Positions 47,024-60,229 of a stretch of DNA of 64,000 bases are shown here, piece by piece. The translations under genes and the position numbers were made by a program. A model generated the notes under the pieces. It was given only the letters and a program-made list of their open reading frames with translations, did no database searches and was not told where the DNA came from. Source of the stretch: Pseudorasbora parva (taxonomy: Eukaryota > Chordata > Actinopteri > Cypriniformes > Gobionidae); NCBI RefSeq assembly GCF_024679245.1, contig NC_090174.1, positions 17,167,933-17,231,932 on the forward strand. The letters run 5' to 3'. Numbering within the stretch: position 1 is the first letter of the stretch; each line of letters begins with the position of its first letter.

Positions 47024-47982
47024 TAGGGATGCACGATATTGGATTTTTGCCGATATGCCGATATTTTTCAGCTCATTTTGGCCGATGCCGATACCAATGC
47101 CGATATATGTTAATTTTTTACCTTCGTTTGGAAACAACACCATTTTGAGCAAAAACTATTTTTTTCATTCTGGTTTCAGATTTCTGAGGTATCCTTACTA
47201 AAAGGATTCTTGTTGAAGATAAATAAATGTTAATAAATTTCTTTTTATGATAAGAGTATATTAAAAGCTCTGAAAATAACAATAATAAAGTCAGTAATTT
47301 TTCACCCCAGATGCAGCTGTAACCTAAATATAGTATTTTTGGATTTAACGTTTGTGCACATGAAGTGGGGGTGGCATGACATCCATTGATGCTGTCTTTT
47401 AATTCTACAATTATTGTAGAGCTCCTTGGATTATTTTTCATCATCCATTTCGTAAAATTTTAAAATTCAAATTATTTGTGTATTCTACTTTTCATTGTAT
47501 TACTGTAACAACAGCGCCCCCACTACATGTATAAATATATAGCGGTCTAGAGGAGGGCACTAGGACTTGGGGGAGCTTCTGCTGCTGTGGAGGCTGCCGC
47601 ACGCGCTAGAGAGTGGGGAGACGCGATTGGGCTGGTTTTGGGCTAGTTTTGTTGTGAAAACGTGGCAAATCTGCTGCTGACGGTCACGTCCTTCTGTACG
47701 TGCATTCAGAAATTCAAGGCAGCATTTAAAAACAGTCAATATAAATCACTGTACATGCAATGTATTTTCTTGTTTTCACTTGAAGAATGACCGCAGTGCT
47801 GACATGGTCTTATCGCTGTAGCACTCCTTGCACACGTGAGTTATTGCAGGCGCATATCAACACGTTATCATATCGGCAAGGCATATCGGCATAATGTTTT
47901 CATATCGGCTGATGCCGATTTTTATATTTTAAGCGTTTATCGGCCGATTCCGATGTCGTGCCGATAATATCGTGCATCCCTA
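47024..47982. mobile_element. hAT element, TAGGGATGCACGATAT family, nested
   Basis: Ends TAGGGATGCACGATAT and ATATCGTGCATCCCTA are perfectly inverted, with the exact 8-bp duplication TTAAATTT (47016-47023 and 47983-47990). The interior has many GCCGATATC-type words near both ends. Confidence 0.94.
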
Positions 47983-48704
47983 TTAAATTTGTATCAAAAT
48001 TCAAACAGTGATGTTTGTCATGAGTTTGACAAAATTCAAACTCATCATGCGGATCATGTAGGCTACACATGAGCTGAATTTCACTTATTTTCCAGTTACA
48101 GAACAAAATATGAATGTCAGAAGGTAGGCTATATGATAATATGATACAGTACAACTTACAGAAAAGCACCGTGTGTCTCAGGACACCCGGGATGTCTCGT
48201 TTTTCCCTCTTGGTTAAAACATGAATAGACCTATTCATCATAATCCTGTGATAAAGCTGACAAAATAATAATAGTAATGATGCAATACTTTTTAAATGTT
48301 TTCAAATGATATGCGATCATTTTGACATTTTAACCGAAAACCATGCAATCAGTTAGACACAAATCATAAACTGGCATGATTGTGACCGCGTCTCACACCA
48401 ATAGTGTCAATCACCTGACTGTGGGTGAAACTTGCGATTTGAACTATGATGAACATTAATATTTCTTCATTAATTTTAGCAAGCAGTTGTGTTAGAAGGA
48501 AAACATGGTCTCTAAACTGAGTCCTGAACAACGCATGCGCTTGTCAACATGATAACTAATCCTCACCTGGTTGCGGACGCCGCCGTGTTCAATGAGACAA
48601 CACGCGAGGGGAGGGGGAACAAAAGCAAGAGGCGGGAGGCGCGCGAGTGGGGGCGAGCACAGCACAGGGAAGGCAAACAAACAAAGTGGCGGAATCAGAA
48701 TTAA

Positions 48705-49459
48705 AGGGGTACTTCAGCGCTGGGAAGATGAATCTGTATTTAAACTGGGTCATCAATGCAGTAGAAATGTGAAATTATTTTTGAATTTGGTGTCTTCTAG
48801 ACTGAGAAAAGACAGAAAATGTATTTTTGTCCCATGGGGATGAAAGACTACAATTCCCAGAATGCTTCGCTGCCCTGTGAGGCCATTCCCAACACCACCA
48901 ACTTTATTACTGTGACTGAGTTAGAGAAGACACTACAATTAAAAACTGAACGTGTCTGTTCAATATAATGAGTGTCACAGCTGAGCACTAACTGCACGAG
49001 TGATGAGAGCTGAGGTAATCGCGACTACATTCGCGGCATACATTCACACAGGAGTTCAGTCTGGCACGCGTTTCAGTTCATGCCTTTGCAAGCTTAACTT
49101 TCATAGAAATGAATTTGAGAAGTTAAAAGACTTACATTGCTCACGATAGCTCCGTTTAAATTATCCTGTCTGCAAGCTGAGCTCTCCCTGCCAGCTAAGT
49201 GTAATCTCCCATCCCCCATGCGCAGATTCAAAACATGCGGAAATAGCTCCCTCTGCTGGCTGTAGTCTTTAGCCTTTGGTCAAACATTCCTCCTATGATG
49301 CAAAAATCGTCATTTTGCATCATAGGAGGAATTTTTCCAGAAATAAAATGCATAAATCTCTTGTCTCAGGGGGATATGAGGGGGGAAAGCACAATAATTT
49401 GAATATTCTCCAGGGTTTCTACTGATACAAAGCCATATGCTAATCGCTGAAGTAACCCT
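48705..49459. mobile_element. TTAA-flanked element, GTACTTCAGC family, copy 2 (reverse)
   Basis: AGGGGTACTTCAGCGC and GCTGAAGTAACCC are inverted, with TTAA at 48701-48704 and 49460-49463. It matches 25671-26538 on the other strand. Confidence 0.88.
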
Positions 49460-49759
49460 TTAAATATAAACAATATATTGATATATACGATATGTCCAAA
49501 TCCATATCGAGTTGAAAAAATATCTCGATATATTTTAAATATCGAGATATCGCCCACCCCAAGACATATGCATAATGTGTGTATACTATTGATCGTTCAA
49601 GAGTAGGCTAATAAGCCTAAAAATAACATCCAATACACTCGCGAGTACGCAGTCACACACAGTCTGACAAATCGGAGTTGACATCACTGTTATTAACTCT
49701 TTTCAGTGCAATCGGGTATATTATACTTTTATTTGATCATTATGCAAGATTGTGAGAAC

Positions 49760-51195
49760 TAGCGATGGACATTTTTGTCAATTTTTCATTTCGATCATCG
49801 ATAGGTCTCAAAAAAGAGTAATCGATCAACCGTGGGCGGGGCTTGTGCGGGGGGCTGGGCGTCTCCGTCATGGAGATATGAAACTATTTTAAGACTGTTA
49901 CGAAAATTTATGCTGACAAAAACATGAGATGTCTTTGCAAATATGAACATATGACTATAAAAAAATAATTGCTAGATTATGATGCATAAATGTCTTAAAG
50001 AAAAATAAACTAAATAACTGTCTCAAATAACCCAGTCAATGATATCAGGCACTGTATTTGAGCTGAAACTGTGAATACACCACCCTGCAGAGCTTTGCTA
50101 GAGAATGAATAAACTCAGTCAAACGAGTCAAACTCAGTCAAAAATATGAGATTAATCAGATATTTGCCTATTACAATTTACATCAAAGGAGCGCAAATGC
50201 GCACGTGAACTTGGCCAACCGGCTTGAAAACGAAACTCATTTTGAATGCGCTCTTCCCTTAACAACAATGCTGATACACGGGCAACAAAACCACAGATCA
50301 TTTACAACACTAATCGTGTTCTTATTATAATTCTATGTAGCCTACATGACAGATTGGCACTGCACATAATTTTATTTTTCATGATCAAAGTGAGAACAGC
50401 ATCACTGCGCGTTTTTGAATCCATGAGAAACAACTTTAAAACAGATCGACTGTTAAAAAAATGAGTAACACTGCTGCATTATTCATATCATCAATGATTT
50501 TGAAAAAGAAATAGCCTATCTAAAGATAATATGACTGTCTCAAATAACCCAGAGTCAATAATGTCGGGCTGTTCCCTGAAGCTGAAGAGAATGAACACCA
50601 GCCGAAATAACGGCAGCCCTTTGCTAGCTGGTTATTAAACTCAACCAAACGCCATCCTATATGAGATTAATCAGATATAGACAACCTAATCAAGTATTAA
50701 ACAAGTAATCTTACAACTTGCATCTGTGGAAAAGGACGCGGATGCGCAGATGAACTTGACCGCGCTCTGACTTTCATTGTGGATTTCCTTTAACAGCGTG
50801 CGCTGATACACGAGAAATAATCCTTTTGGGACTAATTGCAAAAAACATTTTCATTAATTTGCGTCAAGTATATTATTAGTCTCGAGATTCTTCGCATTAG
50901 AGCATAAAAACATAGATCTGCAATGTGACAGATTGGCGCTGCACATCTTGCAGTGTATTTCATGATCATTCACAGTGCGTCAGGCATCACTGCGCGCTTT
51001 AGTTTCACTTTATTTTGCGGTCTGGAAGGCGTGCTATCTAATGCTTACCAATCAGACCTCAGTTACCGTCCAAAATGTTGCAATAACCAATCCGAGAAAT
51101 ATACAAATATATTTTTTAAAGTCAGGGCGATCATCGTTTTCATGATCGATCGTCGCTGTTAAGTTCGAGTACTCGACCACTGTTGCCCATCCCTA
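49760..51195. mobile_element. hAT element with GATGGGCAAC-type right end
   Basis: The left end TAGCGATGGACA pairs imperfectly with GTTGCCCATCCCTA at the right. The exact 8-bp duplication GTGAGAAC flanks it (49752-49759 and 51196-51203). Inside, two direct units of about 500-600 bp repeat (marker ATATGAGATTAATCAGATAT near 50144 and 50659; CATCACTGCGCG near 50400 and 50985). Confidence 0.87.
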
Positions 51196-51599
51196 GTGAG
51201 AACGACTCGCCTTCGCTTTCACAATCGGGGAACTGCAAGAACCGTCAGCTGAAGAATAAAATCCGTTTTAATGCGCCGGTGGGGTACAATCTGAAAGAGG
51301 CTCATGCCAATAACATGAAAGCTGATTGGCTACAATACAAGATGCATACTGGTCTAATTTGTAGTTGTAATAGAGCAAACAATAGTCGGAATAGCGAAAG
51401 AAAGAACTACAACACCACAGAATAAACCGCGCGCTGCGGGAAGCGGGAGCATTTCAATAAGGTAGCGTTACATAGCTGTAGGAAAATTAAGACAATGTTA
51501 AAATGTATTATGAAAAACAAATTCCACCGCAAGCAAAAGCATAGGCAGAAGAAATAATAAATGTGTCGTTAATCTGGTTGTTTGATGAGAGAGCCTATA

Positions 51600-52741
51600 G
51601 ACCCAGATGAAATGTCCGATACATTCTCTCCGCGCTGTCCAGTGCGTCGCCTCGCTCCAGCAGAGATTTTTAGAGTTGGTCAGCTAACTAAAACAGCGGT
51701 GTGCCAAATACATTGCTAGGAGTAGTTGTGAGGGCAGATGCCATGTAATTTAATATGTATTACGATCAATTTTTATTTCTCTGCACGTGAATGTGAAAGC
51801 TCTGTCTAGGCTCTGCCCTGGTACGGGTTGTGTCGAGCCATTTATTAGTCTGGCTGTTTAATGAGAATGAGAGTAAATGTAGTTGCAATAAACTCTGTTA
51901 ATAATCTGTACAATGTATCAGATAGATACTATTCTGTTGCGCAATGCGCTGAGCTAAGAACTGAAGGCGTGGCTTAATCTTTGGTTAGGATTGAAGGATT
52001 GCCTTAATCAGCGAAAAAAGGCGTTGTTCCCGCCCATGTTGAGATAGAATATTCAAGCTGTTTATTTATTTTGATTTTATTGTTTTTCCATTTGCCGGAT
52101 TAGAACAAAGTGTGATTAAAACAAAAATAAAAATATGAAGAAAAAAACGACTCCAGATTTGTTTAGTTATTCTTATAGGGTTGAATATGTGATAAATGAA
52201 TGCTTTCTTCATTTTTCTGTTTAGAAGACAAAAAGGAAGAAACTAATTATCTGAAGGTACACTGACCGCGAAAAAAGGACATTTTGCAAAATGCTAATTC
52301 AGTTGTAGCACAATCCCTCTCCATGATTTCAAAGTTGCAAATGCAGCAAATTGCAATTGCAAATGCAGCAAATAGGCAGGTTACTTCCATGTAGCCTACA
52401 CACAAATGACTTCCTTTTACACTGAAAAGTTCACGCACATCCACATGAAATACATATATACACAACTAAAGCATGCATCCACATTTTATGGATGTGTATG
52501 CGCGCATCAAGTTTATATGTATGTGCGAGTGTTTATAGGTGTATATGCATGGAAGTTTATAGGTGTATGCATGGAAGTTTATAGTATATGCGAGTATTTA
52601 TAGGTGTATGCATGGAAGTTTATATGTATATGTGAGTATTTATAGGTGTACATGCAAGTATTTATAAGTGTATATGCACGGAAGTTTATATGTATATGCA
52701 AGTATTTATAAGTGTATGCATGTTTCATATTAGTGTGCATG

Positions 52742-52817
<76 letters not shown>

Positions 52818-52960
52818 TTTGAACATCCAATAGTAAGTTATACATGTAAATGCGAGTAATGTATAGGTGTATTCACGTGTGTATTGATAAGTTTGAATTA
52901 AATCCTATGTGGCGCCTCATATCAACCCTTCTTCCAATGTTCAACTCTTATAAAAGGTCA
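51600..52960 (-). repeat. Right member of an inverted repeat pair, with a minisatellite and (TA)n
   Basis: Complement of 32462-33500: the same GTTGTGTCGAGC segment, the CCCGCCCATGTTGAGAT block, the minisatellite (52500-52740) and the TTGAACATCCAATAGTA word in matching order. A (TA)n run at 52748-52812 expanded only in this copy. Confidence 0.75.
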
Positions 52961-54138
52961 GATTTTATTGCGCTCTAGAAAATATTCCCTAACGTTGGGA
53001 AACGTTAATTCATCTGAAACGAGTTAAAAGAGTTTTCATGCACATTTTAAGCGAACTTAATGCGTACTCAAATACTGATATAACTTATTACGTTACGCTG
53101 TCAAAAGTTGTTTATGCACAAATTCAAATGTTTTAAGACTCATCAAGTCCATTATTTATATACAACTGGGGTTAATCATAGATATTTTCCTGCAATAAAA
53201 TTGCACAAAAAGCAGAACTGAAGTGCATGCTGTTTCTTACCTTTAAAAAGATGATTCCGCAACGTTAAAACGATTAAAACCAATTTAAAAAAGCAAATTC
53301 TTTATTAATAACTGCTCACTGTGTAGTTGTGCAGCTAATTGTTTATTTATCCACGGTATTTGTTTTTATATTTATACTTGGTATATCCTGTTTAGCTCCG
53401 AACCATTTTTCTGAAAATCCGCCATTTTGAATTTGCTGGAAGGTCCTGAGAGTGTGCGAAAGATCGACACGTAATCCAATATACACATATTTACAAAAAA
53501 GCACATTTTAGCGTCATGCCATTGAATCGACTTTATAAAGAAGCGGACAAACGATTTAATAACAACTACAGCTAAATTTCATGCGAAATCAAACAACGTA
53601 TATAGGTTTTATTCTTATGCATCTTTCATGACATCGATTGCCTCGTACATCCGCTAGTCAGTCTGTCAAAGATCAGCGCTATCAACCATGCTATCCATAG
53701 ACGCTATCAACCAACAAACGGGTTTAGCAACTACTCATGCCTACAATAATCAAACACCACATCCCCTAAGTGTAATAACATTTGAATTTGGAATAAATCA
53801 TTGATTATAATATTCACGGTCCGTGTTCATGCAAAATTGAAGTGAATAATGTGAAGATATTTCTAAAACAAGATTATTGTGTTTCTAAATGAATCAAAAA
53901 CAGAAAAAGAGATGTAACAAGTCAACAAAAGATACATATCAACTACATAATTGCGATTTGAGAAACGAAATGAAAATGAGAAGTTTTAATATTCAGCTCA
54001 GCTGAATTTTCCAACGTGAATTTTCTCCAGACTTGTACGTGGGAGGGGTTGTTTTCTCATTATCACCGACTTTCGGCAATGCAGTCCTAATTAACTACTG
54101 ATTATGGAACTCATACAAAAATGGGTTAATTGTCAATT
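52961..54138. other. Upstream region of the zp3-like gene, no gene recognised
   Basis: AT-rich DNA with no repeat ends or open frames of note. Presumably 5' flank of the gene at 54232. Confidence 0.45.
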
Positions 54139-54176
54139 TATAAAAGCAATTTATAAAAGCGGAAATGGACCAGGTG
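54139..54176 (+). promoter_or_regulatory. Candidate core promoter of the zp3-like gene: two TATA boxes and an E-box
   Basis: TATAAAAG occurs at 54139-54146 and again at 54152-54159, in a 13-bp direct repeat, 73-93 bp before the ATG. CAGGTG, an E-box, follows at 54171-54176. Egg-coat genes are typically driven by E-box factors in the oocyte, but usually further upstream, so the E-box role is speculative. The TATA placement fits a start of transcription near 54175-54190. Confidence 0.55.
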
Positions 54177-54231
54177 CTTGCTAGGTGATGCGGGGTTAGC
54201 TTGCAGATTGGGTTCTCTAATTTAATTGAGG

Positions 54232-57200
54232 ATGAAGACGGAAAGTTTAATCTTGCATCTCTTATTCCTGACTTTGGCAGCAGAGTTCAGTGATGTGAGG
54301 GCCTCTCAACTGAGCTCTGATCCTCCGATACCCTATCCCAGTCAGTCGCAAATGAGGGAACCTTTTCAAATCAAGCAGCAAGCAAAAGATTCGCTCGGCA
54401 GACAGATCACTCGTGTCAAAACAGTAGCTGTGATTTGCCACGAGAATTACATGGAGATCGCGATTAAGGACGACCTTTTTGACGTTGGTTTACCTGTGGA
54501 TGCTTCAGAGCTTCGGCTTGGTGCCGACAGTCAGTTCATTCCTTCTTGTAAAGTGACCGCGTTCTCCAATAACGAGTACATCATCTCAGCTGAGCTCACT
54601 GATTGTGGCACTCAACACTGGGTATGTGTGTGTGTGTGTGTGTGGTGTGTGTTCTGTTAAAGAGCTATTAATCTGGAAACTCTGCTGTGTAGGCTACACA
54701 CATAAAACGTAAACCCTGATTAAACGTAGGCTTTACAAAAAACTCACATTAGGCTACAATTTTTCTAGAATTCTAGATGTCTATAACATCTGAATACGAA
54801 GGGTGTTAGATAGTTATTTAAATAATTATTTTCTGCGCTGCTACAATAACACAGTGAAAGTTTTTTTCACCTGGTCGTGTGCTTGTCTCCATTGAATGCA
54901 ACTAGGCCTAAATGTGTTATGGCAAGCCCTATCAGTTTAAATAGTTCCCAGTGGTACTCGTCCTAATTTGATTTTAACTAGTAGTAATAGAGATCTAGTT
55001 CAGTTCTTCCTAGTGTCAATCACAGTTTTTTTCAGTTCCTAGCATACTAACAATGATTCAGAGCTTTTTTCTGACTAGTTAAATTAAAGTTGCTGTCTGT
55101 AACTTTTGTGTGTGTGTGTGTTCAAGATGTACAAAAACAATGAGTCTCACACAGTTTGGAAAATGGATTCATGATGTACTGTCTGTACATTTTCCAAACT
55201 GTGTTTTTTGTCTTGCCCTGAATTATGGTCATAGGCGTAATTTGCGGGTGGGACGGATGGGACATGTCCCCACCACTTTTTGAAACATTTTGCTTCATGG
55301 ATGAACCTGACTAATACAAACATCTCTGGTTAACAAGAAGAGTATCATTTTGTTCAATAAGAGGCGATCTGGCGCTTGTTGCCGCTGTTATCAGTGGTGC
55401 AGATTTCTCTCGCGGCTCATGCAGTCTTCACACAGACGAGCACTTTACTCTAACGTTTTACACCGTTGCAGAGACTTTCTATTTGTTCCGGTCAGATCAC
55501 AAAACAAAATGCACAAAAACTGTCCCTGCTCTTCATGTACAACCACTGATGGTATTCGGTTTTGATGAGAAATATGCTACGAGGGCAGATTAGAAATGAG
55601 AACTTCTGACAAGTTTAACAGACTAGACCAGGGATTAAGCAAAGTGTGCAAATCTATATGCCTTTTATTCACGTGAAAAATCTTGGCACAATGCTAAATT
55701 GTTTGGATGCAATAATTAAACAAGCTCCATATCAATAAATGAACTATTTATTATTCAAACTTAAAAGTCAAATTTTTCTGCAACTGTTATTGTACATTTT
55801 ACATCTGATATAACATTGTATTAGCAGCAATCCTACCCCTTAATACGCCATATAGTGCATTTCATAAGCACGCGAAAAACTGCGTACCATATGCTCGCCA
55901 AAGCTCATTTTGAGCTTTCAAAATGAGCTTTGGCGAGCATATGGTTTTTCACGTGCATATGATACGCAATTTGTCCCACCCACTTTTTAAAACAGTTACA
56001 CCACTGATTATGGTACACTTATAAAGTTCTGTTTATTAACCACTAGAGTGTAAAAAGTTACGGACTGCAGCTTTAAATCAGAGGGATAAAAACAGTTAAT
56101 CCAAAATGTAAATCAGTTCTTACTAGAAATGCCACATTTCTAAAACGAGAAGTTCTCTCTGATAACAATCATTCTAAATTGTATAGGGACGTATTTTCTG
56201 TAAAGCTGCTCTGAACGATAGTAGCTAAGAATTACTATTCGAGAGCTCTAATTCTTACGATTAAGAATTCCAGTAACAGGGCTCTACAATTGTATTCTAA
56301 ATGGTAAAAAATTGTAGGCCTATTCGTAAGCAAAGCATATTTGAGATCATATGCATTTCCCTGTACAATTTCCAGCTGTGGTGTTACACCTCAAAATAAA
56401 GGCCCGTACAAACAAATTAATTTTTATTAGTGGCAGAATGACCACACGACCGAGATGACAACTTGGCTGTTTTGCTATTGAAAGGTATTTAACTACATTC
56501 ATTTACAATAATTGTATCCATGGTTTCGTTTCCCAATAAATAGGCTAAGCCTATATGAATGAGAGAGATGAGTAATGACATAATAGGCCTAAATTTCTCT
56601 CGCACTCAAACCTTTTCGTGAGGGTTGTTCTGTTGAAAAGCTTTGCTAACTTGCTGTGGTTATGCCAATTTAATTGTTTCCCTTCTCTTGCTTACTGTTT
56701 AAGGGTGCTTTCACACTAGCACTTTTGGTGTAGGTTCGATTTACGTCAGTTCGGTGTGCTGTCTTTCAACTTGCGTACCGTACCCAAGTCCGCTTAAAAA
56801 GGTGGTCTGGGGTTTGGTTCATGTGAGCTCTGGTATGGCTTGCTGCTGATGTGAATGCAATCCTACTGAATGCTAATGACATGAAGATTTGGCAAACCAA
56901 CGGTTCAAAAGTAAAACTACAGGAGCAATGCTATGCGTTTTGCTGCCGTCATGCTTGCTGTCATTACCAAGCAACCAGGTAAACAGCTGCTGCTTTGATG
57001 CAAGCAAACCCTGGTAGGCTACAGACCCTAATGTATGAACCAAGCCTGCAGTCTCCCTCTCATTTACTGAAGCTTTCGCGCCTCGATCGCCCCCTGGTGA
57101 CCAGTCCCAGTATAGCCACCCCTCTGTTTTCTAATGGACACGAGGCAAACTAAATAATAAAATTACACTTTCATACCATAGACCGTAAAAAAATATGGAC

Positions 57201-58415
57201 GACTCGACATCATCCGTTTCCGCTTGGCAGATTTGAAGCTTTTAGGCGGCCTCCACGGCGCGGACATCTTGGGACCGAGTCTGCGCAGTAGCGGTTTCGG
57301 GACCGGAGTTGCGCAGTAGAGCGCAGGAAGTAGAGCAGGAAGTACAGCTGCGATATCAAAAGTCCGCCCACACTCTCGCAGATGCAGAACAATTAATTAT
57401 GTTGGTGTGAAATAAACGGTTATGGAAATGTAGAAATTAAAGCTAAAGCTCTAATCTGCTCCCAAAAATTTGAAAAAAGTCAATTTAATAATTAATCATT
57501 TAAGCTTTTGTTCAGATTACAGATGACTCCCTTATATACACCAACCTCCTTATCTTCACTCCGCAACCCTCTCCAGACGGCGTGGTTCGCCTTGAGCAGG
57601 CAGTAGTTCCTATTGAATGTTATTACAGCAGGTAAGTGGACTGTGCATACATGACTAACCATGTTACCCCCTCTAAACTACCATTTACACATACCCTTTA
57701 TGTTGTGTCCTCTGTCTCAGGAGATATGATGTTACCAGTAACCCCATCACACCAACGTGGATTCCTTACATTTCAAAGCAATCTGCAGTGGAGGACTTGC
57801 AGTTTTCACTAAAGCTAATGACAAGTATGTGCAGAGGAGTCTCCTTAACCCATAGATTCACTTGACAATCAGTTTTCTTTCAAGTGTAGACTTTGAAGTT
57901 TATTAAAAGGCTTGTCCATGTAATACAAAATAGCCAATAGGCCAACAATGAACCATGGTTATTTCTGTTTTGCTGTAGGTAGTTTTAGATGGAACAATCT
58001 TATTGGAAACCTGTAGCTTTTTGTTTGGTTGTCAGGTTTTTTTCTCTTTTCTTTTTCTCTCCTGTAAGAGTAGTGTCCTTTGCTTAAGGTTTATGTCAAC
58101 TCTTATTCTAATATGCTAGTCTGTAAACATATTCATATCTAACAGACATTTCAGGACTCTTTATTTGAACTACCTGGATGCATGAAGTAGACCATTGTAG
58201 AGTGGTCACACTTTGGTTTGTAATCTTTCTGGTGCAGGTGATTGGCATTCTGAAAGGGCCTCTGCTGTGTACTTCTTGGGTGACATCATAAACATGGAAG
58301 CCTCGGTTCGTCTGGGTCATCACAATAACCTTCGCATATATTTGGAGAGCTGTGTTGCCACAGTGACTCCAGATAATAACTCTGTCCCCAGATACACATT
58401 TATTGAAAATCATGG
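54232..58415 (+). CDS. zp3-like: Zona pellucida 3-like egg-coat glycoprotein, first four coding exons (partial)
   Basis: Exons 54232-54621, 57516-57631, 57721-57824 and 58238-58415 join in phase (0, 2, 1) through AG/GT borders; the last ends mid-codon, so the gene continues past 64000. I start at the ATG at 54232 (MKTESL), giving a signal peptide of about 22 residues (LILHLLFLTLAAEF). The ZP-N part carries its four cysteines in VAVICHENYME, FIPSCKV, LTDCGTQHW and IECYYS. Then come DVTSNPITPTWIPY, WHSERASAVYFLGDIINMEA and LESCVATVTPD with VPRYTFIENHG, the ZP3-type linker and start of ZP-C. Such proteins are secreted, cleaved and polymerise into the egg envelope. The remaining ZP-C, furin site and C-terminal anchor are not in the window. 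Which zp3 paralogue it is cannot be told. Intron 1 and the last intron are expanded by transposons. Confidence 0.9.
55230..56006. mobile_element. hAT element nested in the preceding element
   Basis: CATAGGCGTAA and TTACACCACTG are imperfect inverted ends with the exact 8-bp duplication ATTATGGT (55222-55229 and 56007-56014). Confidence 0.85.
55887..55944. repeat. Perfect 27-bp hairpin with a 4-nt loop
   Basis: Arms 55887-55913 and 55918-55944 are exact complements (core GCTCGCCAAAGCTC). It sits near the right end of the hAT in intron 1; on the plus strand it would fold tightly in the pre-mRNA. Confidence 0.95.
56700..57420. repeat. Dispersed repeat fragments in zp3-like intron 1
   Basis: GGGTGCTTTCACACTAGCAC near 56703 and ATGGACGACTCGACATCATC near 57195 are beginnings of repeats common in cyprinid genomes. 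Their far ends are not clear. Confidence 0.5.
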
Positions 58416-58692
58416 GTGAGTACAATCATCAGGGTTTGTTTCTTGTTCCTTTTTTTTTTTTTTTTCTTGTTTCACTTTAATGAACTTTTTAGCAGCCTGC
58501 ATAGAAATGGCCTAGCAACCACCGTTGCATACAAGTTCTTTGACTGCAAACACCACTAACTCAAATGTAGTCTAGACTAGTTGGTGTTTCTTTTACCAGT
58601 AATTAAGAATTGCATGCAAGACCACTATAAGATGAGAATTGTGTTAAAGTCAAATTTAACTACCTTAATTCAACTTTATTAACACAAAAGCC

Positions 58693-60053
58693 TAGTGTTG
58701 TACGATATACCGGTACTAGAAAAGTATTGCGACACAAACGGTAAGATATGGACTCTTATTAGTCCGGTACTTTAAGGAGGACAGAGCTAATATGAGCTGT
58801 ATTTCTTAATTTTCCTTCGATGTGTCCAGAGCATGTGCAGCGCATGACAAAGAAAGCAAACAGAAATGTGCAGGCATGAGAGAAATTAAGCTTGGCGCAG
58901 GGACGTGCTCGCGCTGCAGGACTCTGACCTGAAGCACATGCCTTTCAGACAACATGCGGGGTAGTGATTCTTTTGCGGATTATTTGGGTTTGAATGGTCA
59001 AACATATGTAAAGATGCACGGTCTGGCGAGTATTCAGGTAAACGTAGTCGGATATGTCTTAAGTGAACATGTACTGCTCGCTGAGGTAATAAGATCTGTG
59101 CAGGTCTTAAGCTACACTTAAAGCTACACTAACTTTTTTTAGTTTATTCTTTGCTAAAAACACTTGGTTCTTTCAAAAATGTGCTCATTAATGTGTTTAT
59201 AATATGCCATTGGAAATACATAAGGGTGAGGGGTTCGAATGCTGGTCGCCATGTTGCCCCTCCATCTTGAAAGTACATTAGCCAAAGAGGGACCTAACCA
59301 TAAATTCAAGCTTCGCCTTTTGCGTTTTAACGCTCGACGGCACAGTGTCGAATGTGAAGAGGGGGATTGCCATGTTAATCTTGGACTAAATCGGCCGCCG
59401 TAGGAGTTAAAACGAAATCAGAATTGAGAGGAACAGAAACTATTATTCACTGAATGGTCATGTACCTTTTTACTTCTAGATGGGGGAAAATATCACACAG
59501 TGTAGCTTTAATATTCTGTGTGATTAATGTTAATCAAAAAATGGGGGGGGGGGGAAGAACCACCACTTGCTTGGCTAAATAACTAAAACATATTTATTAA
59601 GAATCATTGTATTGTTAAATTAAAGACTAAGTAAGCAGTTTTATATTTGACTTTATACTTTTTTGCCTTGCTGCTGTTAAATAGACCTAATGTAGCTGAA
59701 AAATAAAGCACTGTTTTTGTCATTGTTTGTAACTTGCTTTTTTTTTTTTTTTTTTTTTTTTTACAATTAAAAATGTATATTTTAAAATTACATAAAAATA
59801 TTCCGTTACACGTATCATGAAATAAGATTTTGGTCATCCCAACCTGTTCAGAAGTGAAAGGTTAGTGAATGAAAACATGATTGATCTATATAAGGATGTT
59901 CACACTGGCATGGCAATAAGAGGAGGAATGGTCAAAAACCAGGGCAGGAACATGCTGTCAAATTAATCATATCTGTTTGCTTTTACACCGTGGTATCGGT
60001 ATTTTTGTCTGGTATTGTATCGAAGTCATAATTTTGGTATTGTGACAACAATA
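58693..60053. mobile_element. hAT element, TAGTGTTGTACGATA family, in the last visible zp3-like intron
   Basis: TAGTGTTGTACGATA at the left; GTATTGTGACAACAATA at the right. Flanks CAAAAGCC (58685-58692) and TAAAAGCC (60054-60061) form an 8-bp duplication with one change. A TTAA element (59122-59507) and a poly-T run at 59740 lie inside. Confidence 0.82.
59122..59507. mobile_element. TTAA-flanked MITE, AGCTACACT ends, nested
   Basis: AGCTACACTAAC and GTGTAGCT are inverted, with TTAA at 59118-59121 and 59508-59511. 386 bp, noncoding. Confidence 0.75.
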
Positions 60054-60181
60054 TAAAAGCCATTAATGCACAAATTAGATGCTACATGCTTGCTATGTAG
60101 TTTAAACTATAAATTATAAAGACAAACTTGAGTTATGCAATTTGTCATGTTCCAATACAGGTGTAATTTTACATTAATGTA

Positions 60182-60212
<31 letters not shown>

Positions 60213-60226
60213 ACACACACACACAT
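60182..60226. repeat. Poly-C followed by (CA)n
   Basis: About 17 C residues and then CA dinucleotides, next to the Tc1 fossil. Confidence 0.95.
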
Positions 60227-60229
60227 CCC

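Larger units (their letters stand above)
46625..49562. mobile_element. hAT element, GGGCTGGGCGATAT family, with two insertions
   Basis: Ends TAGGGCTGGGCGATAT and ATATCGCCCACCCCAA are inverted and the exact 8-bp duplication GACATATG flanks them (46617-46624 and 49563-49570). It contains a second hAT (47024-47982) and a TTAA element (48705-49459). Confidence 0.9.
55088..56072. mobile_element. TTAA-flanked element in zp3-like intron 1
   Basis: AGTTGCTGTCTGTAACTTTT at the left; its partner AAAGTTACGGACTGCAGCT at the right. TTAA at 55084-55087 and 56073-56076. Most of its length is the hAT below. Confidence 0.8.

Noticed and set aside
54226..54231. A start two codons upstream for the zp3-like protein
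   Set aside because: It would use TTG; the ATG at 54232 is in frame and begins the signal peptide.
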